A stretch of DNA of 20,573 bases from a virus (IMGVR_UViG_3300029258_001677:1-20573), one strand, 5' to 3'. Shown: positions 1-6,910, counted from the stretch's first letter. Numbers and translations: made by a program. Notes: generated by a model not told the origin, from the sequence alone.

Positions 1-599
1 CACGCATTGAGCTGCCCTTTCAGTTGCAGGCCCATGTTTGCCACCCTGTCATAAAAGGAATCAAAATCGAGGTTGTCCTCTGCAAAGGTACACCGGATTT
101 TGAGGGTGCCGGTGAAATCGTAGGTGATTCGGTCGCCTGCGGCCGGGGCTGCAGCAAAGGTAATCTTGTCCGCCCCGTCGGTGCCGGTGCCTTCTCCAAA
201 GGTGTAATCCACGCCGCCGCCTGACTTTTCCACACCGTTCACATATACGGTATAATCGCTTGAATTCTTGGCAGGCAGATTAAAGACCGTGGTGGACCCA
301 TCGCCGGTGCCGACATATTCGCCCTCGTAGGTATTGGCTGCATAGGTGGAGGATCCCACAAAAAAACTGAATGCCTCGTATGATCCCTTGCGGTCCAGAT
401 AAAATTGCCAGAGGGTGGCGGCATTGGCCTTAGTGATCCCTTGATATACAATTCGCGGGTGGCGCTTAGGATAGAGCCATTTTTGCTTGCGCTGCTCCTC
501 TCCCAGGTCATCGAATTGCGAGATCAGGGTCTTAAACTGGATAGTGAGCGGGAGGGGCTCATTTGGTGCGATGGTGTCGATTTCTGGGAATGTCGCCAT
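1..599 (-). CDS. Distal/minor tail protein, N-terminal part (runs off left edge)
   Basis: The frame is open from an ATG at 599 to the window edge (about 199 codons, no stop), so the C-terminus is missing. GGAG lies 8 nt before the ATG. The N-terminal part holds a segment with an aromatic, Gly-flanked core (LWQFYLDRKGSYEAFSFF, about residues 57-74) and later TFAEDNLDFDSFYD, a pattern seen in baseplate-hub/distal tail proteins after the tape measure. Between them sits a beta-rich module with GTGDGSTTVFNLP and YTVYVNG (about residues 87-112), which looks like a domain inserted into the hub fold. It directly follows the tape measure gene, where siphophages encode distal tail proteins. The family name is not certain; the tail role is inferred from position and the hub-like motifs. 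Confidence 0.7.
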   Translation of the reverse strand, partial: MATFPEIDTIAPNEPLPLTIQFKTLISQFDDLGEEQRKQKWLYPKRHPRIVYQGITKANAATLWQFYLDRKGSYEAFSFFVGSSTYAANTYEGEYVGTGDGSTTVFNLPAKNSSDYTVYVNGVEKSGGGVDYTFGEGTGTDGADKITFAAAPAAGDRITYDFTGTLKIRCTFAEDNLDFDSFYDRVANMGLQLKGQLNA

Positions 600-608
600 A
601 AAAATTAC

Positions 609-672
609 TCCGTAATTTAGCAATTCAGCTCATAGCTCTAAGCTGCTATTAACTATCAGCTAAACTGCTATC
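609..672. repeat. Degenerate AGCTGATAG-type repeat between tape measure and distal tail genes
   Basis: The gap is filled with variations of one word. On the minus strand the words are AGCAGTTTAGCTGATAG, TTAATAGCAGCTTAGAGC and TATGAGCTGAATTGC. There is no open frame of note, and the Shine-Dalgarno site of the downstream tail gene lies at the far end. It is one of five word families that fill gaps in this window. Confidence 0.5.
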
Positions 673-673
673 T

Positions 674-2578
674 TTAAATCGTACTTCTGATCATCTGCCT
701 GAGCGCTCTGCCCCGCTGTAATTCTTTGACTACCACATCGATGATATATTTGCCGGATTCCTGACGGCCGCCTCGCTGTGTGGCCTCTAATGCCTGGCCG
801 CTCTGGTTGATCATATTGATTTCGATATTCGTGCCAGCGCCCTGGGTCTTGACGCCCAGGTCGCCTGATCGTGTGCGTGTTAAGGGTAAGACCCCTTCCG
901 GGCCTTTTTCGCCCATGAGGCCGGCTCCTGTGGCCATTGGAAAGATGGTGGGCCGTTCCACAATGCCGCCCCTGCCATAGGGAATTATAGAGCCTTTTTG
1001 AAACACACCGCCATGTGCACCGGTGAATATTTTACTCCAGTCTAAGCCCAACATCGGCTCAACGACCTGTTTCTGGATCACCATCTGGGTGATCATGCGG
1101 CCGAATGATTCCAGGATATCGGCGAATGTGGTTTCAGCGGTCCAGAGCATATCATTGAGCTGGCTTGAAAAGGTGGACGCCCAGCCGGTGACGGCATTTT
1201 TTAGATGATCAAAGATGGTGACGCCCTTCTCGTCAATAGATTTCAATGATTGCGCCAGGCCCTCATCTATCTCTTTTTCAAGGAGCATTATTGCGGTCTG
1301 TTCGCCGGCGATCCCTTCTATAAATTTATTCTGATCTGGAATTGTTTCCTGCATTCCTTTCCGGTACGCTGCCCAGGCTGCCTCGCTCTGTAATTGAAAT
1401 AATCTGAGCTCTGCATTGATCAGGCCTAATTCATAATCAAATTTCATTGTGTCGGTTCCAGTATCCGTGATTCCGCCGCGTGTACTACTTTTTCCCAAAT
1501 TTTTTAATGATCGATCAAACTCTTCATTTTTTCGCATTTGTTCGATGATAATCTCTTCACCGCCTTTAATCATCGATTCAATTTCAATCATGAATCCTTT
1601 GATTGTTTCTGCAGCATCACGGTATGGTTCACCAAGACGACCGGGAAGCTTTCCTAAAACAGTATAAAATTTCTCTAAACCGGAAAGTAAGAAATTAAGA
1701 CTTTTAAGCGCCGAAACATTGAGAATGTCAATTGCAATAACGCCTTCACTTATCATATTTATAAGAAATCCCATGCTTTTTACTATGTTAGTCATCGCCG
1801 GTAATAATTTTATTCCTATTGCTGCTGACATGTCTTCAATATTGGCCTTGAGTTGCTTCATCTGGTTCGCATACCCTTCCGAGGTACGTGCCATATCGCC
1901 GATTGCCGCCTCCGATCCTTCGACCATCAATATATAGGCGGCATGCGCCTTGTGCGCTGCAGTGAGTTCATCCTTTGTGGCTGCCAATCCCATTGCGAGT
2001 GCTTTTTCTTGAACGACTGTTGCGTTTAGCACCACGCCGTATTTTTTCATCGTTTCGTAGTTACCCACCAGGCCGGACTGAATATCCGCCATTACCTGGG
2101 CGGTGGGAAGATTGTTGAAGCTTCCGAGATCCGCAGACAGCTTCACGACTTCAAAGGACATCCGGCCAGCCGCATCCCTGGCCATGCCCATCGGCACGAG
2201 CAAATCCTGGATCGATGCTAAAAATTGTTTCGATTCGCGGGTTGACATGGCATAGGAATCGACTAATTGACCTGCCCATTTTTCAGCGAGTGTGATCTGA
2301 TCTGCAAAAACCACATTAAATTTGCTGTTTACTTCCTGAAGGTCGGAGGCGGCAGTAATAACCTCTTTGGCGACTAAAACAACGCCTGTCATTGCCGCAG
2401 TTACTGCCAGCCAGTGCTGACGGAGCTTTTGTAGGGATGAGGACATGCTCGCGGTGGAGGCCCTGGCATTGGCTTTCATTTTATTAAATGCCTGCTCGGT
2501 GTTTTTATCGAAGCTTTTGACAATTTTCGTTCCCTTGTCAGTCACTTCCAGGGTAATATAGACTTTATCTTTGGCCAT
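674..2578 (-). CDS. Tail tape measure protein, lambda-type C-terminus
   Basis: This 634-aa protein would sit inside the tail tube, set its length and help DNA entry. Residues 1-50 are Lys/Ala-rich and helical. A hydrophobic stretch follows (about 54-77), then the conserved tape-measure region with ASDLQEVNSKFNVVF and FLASIQDLLVPMGM. The region around residues 465-520 (WASTFSSQLNDMLW, FADILESFGRMI) looks like the lambda tape measure C-terminal domain. The tail end carries GRGGIVERPTIFPMATGAGLMGEKGPEGVLPL, spread over Gly-rich turns, a hallmark of these proteins. The ATG overlaps the stop of the frameshift extension by one base (TAATG), so the two are translationally coupled. At about 0.15 nm per residue it would give a tail of roughly 95 nm, a family rule of thumb and not a measurement. 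Confidence 0.93.
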   Translation of the reverse strand: MAKDKVYITLEVTDKGTKIVKSFDKNTEQAFNKMKANARASTASMSSSLQKLRQHWLAVTAAMTGVVLVAKEVITAASDLQEVNSKFNVVFADQITLAEKWAGQLVDSYAMSTRESKQFLASIQDLLVPMGMARDAAGRMSFEVVKLSADLGSFNNLPTAQVMADIQSGLVGNYETMKKYGVVLNATVVQEKALAMGLAATKDELTAAHKAHAAYILMVEGSEAAIGDMARTSEGYANQMKQLKANIEDMSAAIGIKLLPAMTNIVKSMGFLINMISEGVIAIDILNVSALKSLNFLLSGLEKFYTVLGKLPGRLGEPYRDAAETIKGFMIEIESMIKGGEEIIIEQMRKNEEFDRSLKNLGKSSTRGGITDTGTDTMKFDYELGLINAELRLFQLQSEAAWAAYRKGMQETIPDQNKFIEGIAGEQTAIMLLEKEIDEGLAQSLKSIDEKGVTIFDHLKNAVTGWASTFSSQLNDMLWTAETTFADILESFGRMITQMVIQKQVVEPMLGLDWSKIFTGAHGGVFQKGSIIPYGRGGIVERPTIFPMATGAGLMGEKGPEGVLPLTRTRSGDLGVKTQGAGTNIEINMINQSGQALEATQRGGRQESGKYIIDVVVKELQRGRALRQMIRSTI

Positions 2579-2901
2579 TAGTGTTTCCCGCGTTCCTGTT
2601 TTGTGATCAGTTGATGAATCATGATTAATTTTTCCAGCATACTGCGTGCCTCAGCCCTGGTAACCTGAATATCGAGCACTTCAAAGACCAGAGGAAGAGC
2701 ATGGAAGTCATACACAAACTGTGTGTTAATAATGTGATAGAGCTCCCAGATCTCATAATTTGCATCCGTGATTTGGTCAATCGGGCAATTTTCACATTCC
2801 GGCTCTGTAGCAAAATCCTGCCAGACCCGTTCGCAATGCGTGCAATCAAACTCCGGATAGTAGATCCGGCGGGTGACGAATGCTTCGAGGTTTGCTATGT
2901 C
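2578..2901 (-). CDS. Frameshift extension of the tail assembly chaperone (gpT-like), reached by -1 slippage
   Basis: This is a 107-codon open frame with no usable start: it is open from the slippery run at 2901-2910, and its first Met is near codon 88. It begins DIANLEAFVTRRIYYPEF and carries two CxxC pairs (C20/C23 and C36/C39 counted from D1), a likely zinc-binding knuckle, followed by helical NYEIWELYHIINTQF. It ends KQERGKH and its TAA overlaps the tape measure ATG. A gpG-T fusion made by -1 frameshifting is the rule for long-tailed phages just upstream of the tape measure. The fused product would be 228 aa (121 from the upstream frame plus 107). The Cys4 motif in this part is less usual. 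Reading it as decayed non-coding DNA is unlikely given the sustained open frame and motifs. Confidence 0.82.
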   Translation of the reverse strand, partial: DIANLEAFVTRRIYYPEFDCTHCERVWQDFATEPECENCPIDQITDANYEIWELYHIINTQFVYDFHALPLVFEVLDIQVTRAEARSMLEKLIMIHQLITKQERGKH

Positions 2902-3263
2902 TTTTTTTTTCCCTCTTGATTGCCGCTGCTGATAGAATCTGCGTCACATGCCTCGATGATCTGCACCTTGACCGTGCCCGGGAGTTTATTTTTATTGACC
3001 TTTGCGCATTCCACATCCTGGCCCGTGAGCGGTGATTTGATATTCTTCCAATCAATGATCATATAATCGAGCAGATCCTCATTCACCGCATAATCATCCA
3101 CCTCTTTGATCCAGCCACCCTGCCGGAAATTTTTGGTTCGTGTGGTATGTCTCTTTTCAATCTCCTTGTAGATTTGCGAATCAAAGCGCCGCAGGGTGAA
3201 ACTGCTCTCTCCGATGGCCAGTTCAAAAGTCTCCTGGTCCTCGATAATTTCAATAAAGCTCAT
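2895..3263 (-). CDS. Tail assembly chaperone, zero frame (gpG-like)
   Basis: This 122-aa protein should coat the tape measure during tail assembly. It starts MSFIEIIEDQETFELAIG, giving a short beta-rich N-terminus (about residues 3-30), then helices rich in Lys/Arg/Glu and a Lys-rich C-terminus ending GKKKT. The start has a GGAGG site 4 nt upstream. Family assignment rests on length, position between tail tube and tape measure, and the slippery sequence at its end rather than on a recognised motif. A full-length product and a -1 fusion product are both expected; in known phages the unshifted form dominates. Confidence 0.8.
   Translation of the reverse strand: MSFIEIIEDQETFELAIGESSFTLRRFDSQIYKEIEKRHTTRTKNFRQGGWIKEVDDYAVNEDLLDYMIIDWKNIKSPLTGQDVECAKVNKNKLPGTVKVQIIEACDADSISSGNQEGKKKT
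2901..2910 (-). promoter_or_regulatory. Slippery heptamer A-AAA-AAG for programmed -1 ribosomal frameshift
   Basis: On the minus strand the zero frame reads GGA AAA AAA AAG ACA TAG, so A-AAA-AAG sits in the right phase, two codons before the zero-frame stop at 2895-2897. Slipping back one base gives AAA AAA GAC ATA and enters the 107-codon downstream frame. This heptamer is the classic one of E. coli dnaX. The nine-A run could also allow transcriptional slippage. I did not identify a definite downstream stimulatory hairpin by eye. Confidence 0.8.
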
Positions 3264-3274
3264 ATAGCCTCCTT

Positions 3275-4168
3275 TTATGCATTTGCTTTAAATGATGGCA
3301 CGCCCTCGAGTGTGAAGGCGATCGCCTCTTTGATGATCTCATTGACCGGTGCCTTGTAATCCAGGGATTCAAAGACAGCCCAGACAACAAAATGATCGCC
3401 GGTCTGGTCCTGGTCCGGGTCGTAATTGAAGAGCTCGAGCAGAAAATAGTTCTGCGTGGTATCGATGGAATCCTCGAGCTCCGGAAAGAACGCATCGCAT
3501 CCGATATAATAGGCTTGTGCATTTCCTTTACCGCCTGCCTGGCCCGGGAGATAGTCCTTCCACTCCTGACCCATACGCAGGATCTCCGATAAATCTAACG
3601 AGAGATCCAGAGACCATTCATAGAGATAGCCGACCTTTTCAAGGCCGGACCGGACAATATAGCCATTGTTGCCGGTAACGGTCACGACCGTGACATTGCC
3701 GTCAAAGGTAGCCTTGCCCTGGGAAAAATCGGTAATCAGGACGTTTTTTGACCCGGTATCGCTAAACGTGGGCGGGCTGTTCGGGTTGATGATCCGCCGG
3801 GTTGTCTCGGTGATCTGTGCATCGGCACCTGATTCGGTGCATGCCTCGTCCCTGAGGTTGCCGATGGTCCACTGATCATCGGCCGTGTGGCCGGTGGTGG
3901 CCCCGAATGTGATGGTCTGGCCGTCGCTCAAGGTCTGGGCCGCACCGGTGATAGAGACATTTTCCGTCCATCCGCCGCCGTCTTTTCGCCATTTGAATTT
4001 GTCGGGCGTGCCCTCGGTCTGGATCACCACCTCAAAATATGCGGATGCGCCGCCTGAGTAGCCGGTGCCCCAGGTGACATCATTGAGGCCGTTGCCCTTA
4101 AAATTGTTTGGTCGCAGGCGAAAGATTGCCGCCACCTTCCCATGCGTCGGGACTGTTGGGCTTGACAT
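3275..4168 (-). CDS. Tail tube protein homologue with inserted beta domain
   Basis: This 297-aa protein shares its N-terminus (PTHGKVA at residues 6-12), its core (QEWKDYLPGQAGG, GNAQAYYIG, about residues 200-221) and its C-terminus (SLDYKAPVNEI, AFTLEGVPSF) with the smaller neighbouring tail-tube protein, so the two are paralogues. It carries roughly 150 extra residues after the first 20: a Gly/Thr-rich beta module (GTGYSGGASAYFEVV, KFKWRKDGGGWTE, LSDGQTITFGATTGHTADDQWTI) of a kind seen decorating phage tails. GGAG lies 6 nt before the ATG. It is probably either the major tail tube subunit with a surface domain or a minor tube/neck component. Which paralogue forms the bulk of the tube cannot be told from sequence. 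Confidence 0.8.
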   Translation of the reverse strand: MSSPTVPTHGKVAAIFRLRPNNFKGNGLNDVTWGTGYSGGASAYFEVVIQTEGTPDKFKWRKDGGGWTENVSITGAAQTLSDGQTITFGATTGHTADDQWTIGNLRDEACTESGADAQITETTRRIINPNSPPTFSDTGSKNVLITDFSQGKATFDGNVTVVTVTGNNGYIVRSGLEKVGYLYEWSLDLSLDLSEILRMGQEWKDYLPGQAGGKGNAQAYYIGCDAFFPELEDSIDTTQNYFLLELFNYDPDQDQTGDHFVVWAVFESLDYKAPVNEIIKEAIAFTLEGVPSFKANA

Positions 4169-4179
4169 GATTCACTCCA

Positions 4180-4247
4180 TTCATGTCCGTTGTTAGTTGC
4201 TTGTTGTCCGTTGCAACGGACAATGGACCACGGACAACTGATAATTC
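4180..4247. repeat. TTGTCCG-family inverted repeat between the two tail-tube genes
   Basis: The gap contains GTCCGTTGTTAGTTG and TTGTTGTCCGTTG followed by complementary CAACGGACAATGG and CCACGGACAACTG. The centre (4204-4223) is a perfect 20-nt palindrome, and the outer arms extend the stem imperfectly. It has no coding potential. Similar words occur at 6438-6470 and 18302-18363. Confidence 0.8.
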
Positions 4248-4664
4248 TTACTGTGAATCTGACAGGCTCGGTGCGCCGGATCCCACAAAGGTGAAGGAAA
4301 TGTCAACGTGTCCGCCCACCGGTGCCGAAACATTTATGTTATTGATATAAATATCGCCGTTCCAGCCTTCGGTTGAGCCGTCGATCAGAAATTTCATATC
4401 CGTGAGCTTGGTGCCCGGGCTTGCCGTGCCCAGATTGTCATGCAGGGCCTTTTGCTCGGTGTTGCCGAGCACGCAGTGCCCCTTGAAATCACCGGCCCAG
4501 GATGCCTGGCCTGGGGTGTTATCTTTCCAGTTCTGACCCTGGCGTTCCTGTGGTGCCATATCGATAGCAAAATTGAGATTCCATCCACCGATATAATCAA
4601 CGGCAACGTCGTTTTTCTCCAGGCGTGCGACCTTGCCATGCGTGGGTGTGGTTGTATAGGACAT
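4248..4664 (-). CDS. Major tail tube protein
   Basis: This 138-aa protein is the likely structural subunit of a non-contractile tail tube. It begins MSYTTTPTHGKVARLEKND and has NWKDNTPGQASWAGDFKG in the middle, followed by helix-forming KALHDNLGTA and a beta-rich C-terminus ending VDISFTFVGSGAPSL. These fit the TP901-1/lambda-type tail tube fold, and its size is normal for that group. GGAGG lies 6 nt before the ATG. It lies directly before its larger paralogue, which repeats the same N-terminal, core and C-terminal motifs. Confidence 0.83.
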   Translation of the reverse strand: MSYTTTPTHGKVARLEKNDVAVDYIGGWNLNFAIDMAPQERQGQNWKDNTPGQASWAGDFKGHCVLGNTEQKALHDNLGTASPGTKLTDMKFLIDGSTEGWNGDIYINNINVSAPVGGHVDISFTFVGSGAPSLSDSQ

Positions 4665-4700
4665 TGTACACCTCCAATTTTAAATAAATGTTTTCTGTGG

Positions 4701-4901
4701 TTATGTTTTACGTTTTCCTGTCTTGACTGTTCCGCTTTTAGCGGAATACTCAAAGATTACTGTTCCTTCCAGGTCCAGGATCTGAGTGATCGCCTCCGGA
4801 CAATCCATGCACCCGGGCTGGACATCATTTTTTTTGAGATTCCGCAGGCAGCCCTTCTTTTTGGTGCACGATATTTGTACGATTCCTTTATATGGGATCA
4901 T
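4701..4901 (-). CDS. Small Cys4 protein of the tail operon
   Basis: This 66-aa protein begins MIPYKGIVQISC. Cysteines at 12, 18, 31 and 34 (the last two as CMDC) suggest a metal-binding knuckle, and the C-terminus is basic. AGGAG lies about 7 nt before the ATG. It sits between the tail terminator-like gene and the tail tube gene, so a tail-assembly role is a guess from position. I do not recognise a named family. Confidence 0.7.
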   Translation of the reverse strand: MIPYKGIVQISCTKKKGCLRNLKKNDVQPGCMDCPEAITQILDLEGTVIFEYSAKSGTVKTGKRKT

Positions 4902-4911
4902 GATTTAGCTC

Positions 4912-5361
4912 CTAACTATATGTTCCATGCCGCACATAGCGCACGGTCAGGGTTTTCATCTGAATCGCAGTTTCCTCGTTGGCCAGAAGCTCGCTTTCTG
5001 TTTCAGAGATCAGCCATACCTCATCGGCCTGGCCGGATAATGTGTTGTCTCTAAGCGAATCTTTTACGTCGGCAATGATATCCAGCACACCTTTTTTGCC
5101 GGTGGCCGTATCTCCCATGATTGCGGCCTCGGGTTTCTGGAGCTGTACATAGGCGACTATCTTCACCGCCAGCTCGCCCGCTTCATTCGCTCCCTGTGTG
5201 TCTACGCTGTAATCAATGGCGCCATCCTTGAGTGCCACCGCCGGGAATTTCACCGCCTCCGGGATCAGGCGCTCGTCTTCGGTCACGTAGATATCGCTGC
5301 TGCGAACGTACGTTAAATCCGCATATAATTGGGATTTAATGGCAGTTAAAAGACTCTTCAT
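4912..5361 (-). CDS. Tail terminator / minor tail-like protein (gp37 position)
   Basis: This 149-aa protein starts MKSLLTAIKSQL, with an amphipathic N-terminal helix and then strands (KFPAVALKDGAIDYS, ELAVKIVAYVQL) and a helix around GVLDIIADVKDSL, ending in TLTVRYVRHG. The helix-plus-sheet layout and the position after gpG match tail terminator proteins, and resemble Mu gp37 (DUF1834-like) in place and size. Its ATG overlaps the gpG stop by 4 nt. The function is inferred from order and fold pattern; no catalytic motif is expected. Confidence 0.72.
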   Translation of the reverse strand: MKSLLTAIKSQLYADLTYVRSSDIYVTEDERLIPEAVKFPAVALKDGAIDYSVDTQGANEAGELAVKIVAYVQLQKPEAAIMGDTATGKKGVLDIIADVKDSLRDNTLSGQADEVWLISETESELLANEETAIQMKTLTVRYVRHGTYS

Positions 5362-5861
5362 TTCGTCATATAGTCCTCAAATATTCGCCGAAATATTCTC
5401 CAGTCCGCATCCTGAATGACCAGGAAGGGCCGGGCTGGCATATCAAAGCCTGGAATCGTGACCTTCTTTGCAAACCGCACATTTCCGTTCCTGTCGATCC
5501 AGCGCAGGGCCTTTGCACGCTTTGGAAAAATGGTCCGTCCCGGAATCCTGCCGCCGAGTTGATGCATGGCAGCATATTTCACATTGGTGCCCACGGTGAG
5601 CGTTTTGCCTGCCGCCTTCATGGTGATCGAGCGCATAAGCCGGGCCGTATCGATCAGGGTCTTTCCTCCGGTAAACTGTGCACGCTTACTGGGCTTCCAC
5701 CGCACAGGGCGACCGCCCGTCTTGAAGGTTTTGCTAATCGAGCGCAGCAGCACCAGCCCGCACTCCTTGAGCGGCTTGCCTGGCCTTGTGAGCCGTGTGG
5801 AGAGATTCTTGAGCGTGGCCTTCATCTCTGCATCATGGATCGTGGTTTTGATGGTGATCAT
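5358..5861 (-). CDS. G: Virion morphogenesis protein, Mu gpG-like
   Basis: This 167-aa protein matches the phage virion morphogenesis family (Mu gpG, phage tail S-like), which acts in head-tail joining or tail completion. Visible family features are the basic GRPVRWKPSKRAQFTGGKTLIDTARLMRSIT stretch (about residues 50-80), KYAAMHQLGGRIPGRT in the middle, and the typical C-terminal MPARPFLVIQDADWR. It overlaps by 4 nt with the small basic gene upstream and with the terminator-like gene downstream, so it is part of a tightly coupled set. The symbol is by analogy with Mu. Confidence 0.9.
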   Translation of the reverse strand: MITIKTTIHDAEMKATLKNLSTRLTRPGKPLKECGLVLLRSISKTFKTGGRPVRWKPSKRAQFTGGKTLIDTARLMRSITMKAAGKTLTVGTNVKYAAMHQLGGRIPGRTIFPKRAKALRWIDRNGNVRFAKKVTIPGFDMPARPFLVIQDADWRIFRRIFEDYMTK

Positions 5862-5992
5862 TTCAATCCTCGAACGATCCGCCAGGCGAACCAGAGCCTC
5901 TTTCTGAAGGGTAGTTTCCCGATCGCCCGTATCATCGCCATATAGCGTTTATTGGCGACCTTCCTGATTTTTTTTGCCACACGCCCATTCAT
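5858..5992 (-). CDS. Small basic phage protein, 44 aa
   Basis: This short gene encodes MNGRVAKKIRKVANKRYMAM, then RAIGKLPFRKRLWFAWRIVRGLK. It is strongly basic, with one amphipathic helix and the PFRKRLWFAWRI block. Small proteins with this layout (basic helix, then PFRxRLxxAWxIxRG) occur in other phages as far as I recall; no function is known to me. The stop overlaps the gpG ATG by 4 nt, and the start lies 4 nt after the gp36 stop, which fits a real gene in the operon. An AAAGGG sits about 10 nt upstream. Confidence 0.72.
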   Translation of the reverse strand: MNGRVAKKIRKVANKRYMAMIRAIGKLPFRKRLWFAWRIVRGLK

Positions 5993-5996
5993 GCAA

Positions 5997-6422
5997 TCAA
6001 AACCCTTTCATTTTATCCCTGGTAAATATCCGGTCTGATTGATCAATATCCGGCGTGTTGGACTCGGCAGGGCTTCCGTCCGGGTCATCCTCTCCCAGGG
6101 TAGCCAGACCTTTGGCCACGTCTTTCAAGAAACGTATCGCATTCTCGTACCGCGTTTTTCGATCCTCGGGCGCGCCTTTCCGCCGTGAGTAGAGATTGTA
6201 GATGGCAATATCTACAGACAATTTTCGGACCCTGGGTGGCACGGTGGTAAAAGGGATCGTATACCGCTTACCGCAGTAGGAATCGATTTCCGAGTCGGCA
6301 TCCGCAATGGCCCGGGTGACCGCATCGTCATCGACCACGCCGGCATCGGCATCATCGGTGAGCTGGATGAGGATATCCTCATCCAGCTGCTCCAGAATGT
6401 CGCTCTTTTCGCTATAGGCCAT
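5997..6422 (-). CDS. Mu gp36-like protein (DUF1320), head-completion/neck
   Basis: This 141-aa protein begins MAYSEKSDILEQLDEDIL. The acidic helical N-terminus, then AIADADSEIDSYCGKRYTIPF (about residues 39-59) and VRKLSVDIAIYNLYSRR (about residues 65-81) are typical of the DUF1320 family, Mu gp36. These are thought to be head-tail connector adaptors. It lies downstream of the LEM/HeH-like gene and upstream of gpG, as in Mu-like phages. GGAG lies 7 nt before the ATG. The C-terminus is a disordered acidic/Gly-Pro tail before RIFTRDKMKGF. Confidence 0.9.
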   Translation of the reverse strand: MAYSEKSDILEQLDEDILIQLTDDADAGVVDDDAVTRAIADADSEIDSYCGKRYTIPFTTVPPRVRKLSVDIAIYNLYSRRKGAPEDRKTRYENAIRFLKDVAKGLATLGEDDPDGSPAESNTPDIDQSDRIFTRDKMKGF

Positions 6423-6437
6423 AAGAAAGCTCCGCTT

Positions 6438-6472
6438 TGGTCCGTTGTTCGTAGTCCGTTGTCAGTTGCCGT
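6438..6472. repeat. TTGTCCG-family half element
   Basis: The gap between the LEM/HeH-like gene and gp36 holds TCCGTTGTTCGTAGTCCG and TTGTCAGTTGCC, the same word set as at 4180-4247 but only one arm, without its inverted partner. It has no coding potential. Confidence 0.65.
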
Positions 6473-6474
6473 GA

Positions 6475-6843
6475 TTATTCCGGTTTTAGTAATTCAAACA
6501 ACTCCACCTTCCGTGCCTTGTCGTCGTATTCAATGCTCCGGGTATCGAGTTCGGCCTTAATCTGCGCAACGGTCATAGTGTCGATAGTAATGCTTTTTTC
6601 AAGCGCTGGCTCCGGTTCAGGCGCTGGCTCCGGTTCAGGCTCTGGCTCCGTCTCCGGTTCCGGCTCCGGCTCCGGTTCCGGTTCTATCTCATCGGGAATC
6701 AATTCCACAATCAGCATGGATTCGGTCTCCAGGGTTGCGAGTTCTTTTTTTGAAAATCGATCATCGGGATAATCAACCGGCTCCTTTGGATGTGACATAC
6801 CGCACCGGCGAAAGTTATGCCTTTTGCTCCGTATTCGGATCAT
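6475..6843 (-). CDS. Mu gp35-like protein with Glu-Pro repeat and HeH/LEM-like C-terminus
   Basis: This 122-aa protein has a basic N-terminus (MIRIRSKRHNFRRC), a middle of about 28 residues of alternating Glu-Pro (about 53-80), and a C-terminal domain MTVAQIKAELDTRSIEYDD then KARKVELFELL (about 88-119). This last part is a two-helix HeH/LEM/SAP-like fold seen in Mu-like gp35 proteins. GGAGG lies 6 nt upstream of the first ATG, favouring the longer start over the internal MSHPKEP. The Glu-Pro stretch is encoded by tandem near-identical 6-nt units (6606-6690) and can easily vary in length. A DNA- or capsid-binding role is a guess. Confidence 0.75.
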   Translation of the reverse strand: MIRIRSKRHNFRRCGMSHPKEPVDYPDDRFSKKELATLETESMLIVELIPDEIEPEPEPEPEPETEPEPEPEPAPEPEPALEKSITIDTMTVAQIKAELDTRSIEYDDKARKVELFELLKPE

Positions 6844-6847
6844 GATA

Positions 6848-6910
6848 AACCTCCGTTCTGAGTTCTGGGTTCAATCCCGATCAATCGGGACTGAACCTAT
6901 GAACCTTTAT
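6848..6910. repeat. GTTCA-family hairpin between capsid and gp35-like genes
   Basis: GTTCTGAGTTCTGGGTTCA leads into a strong palindrome at 6868-6897: GGTTCA, TCCCGAT, 2-nt loop, ATCGGGA, TGAACC, with one mismatch. It is followed by TATGAACC. There is no U-run directly after the stem on the minus strand, so it is not a standard intrinsic terminator. It could stabilise or process the capsid mRNA. Confidence 0.8.

Noticed and set aside
2625-2849. 74-codon minus-strand frame with its own Met in the chaperone/tape measure interval
   Set aside because: It is in a different phase from the frameshift extension, has no ribosome binding site and lacks the Cys pairs; the -1 frame is the coherent one.
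4440-5054. 204-codon plus-strand frame across three tail genes
   Set aside because: It crosses three well-supported minus-strand genes and their ribosome binding sites and has no recognisable domain.
6606-6690. Tandem 6-nt repeat as an independent microsatellite element
   Set aside because: It is explained by the Glu-Pro-rich region of the gp35-like protein, so it is kept as a property of that gene.
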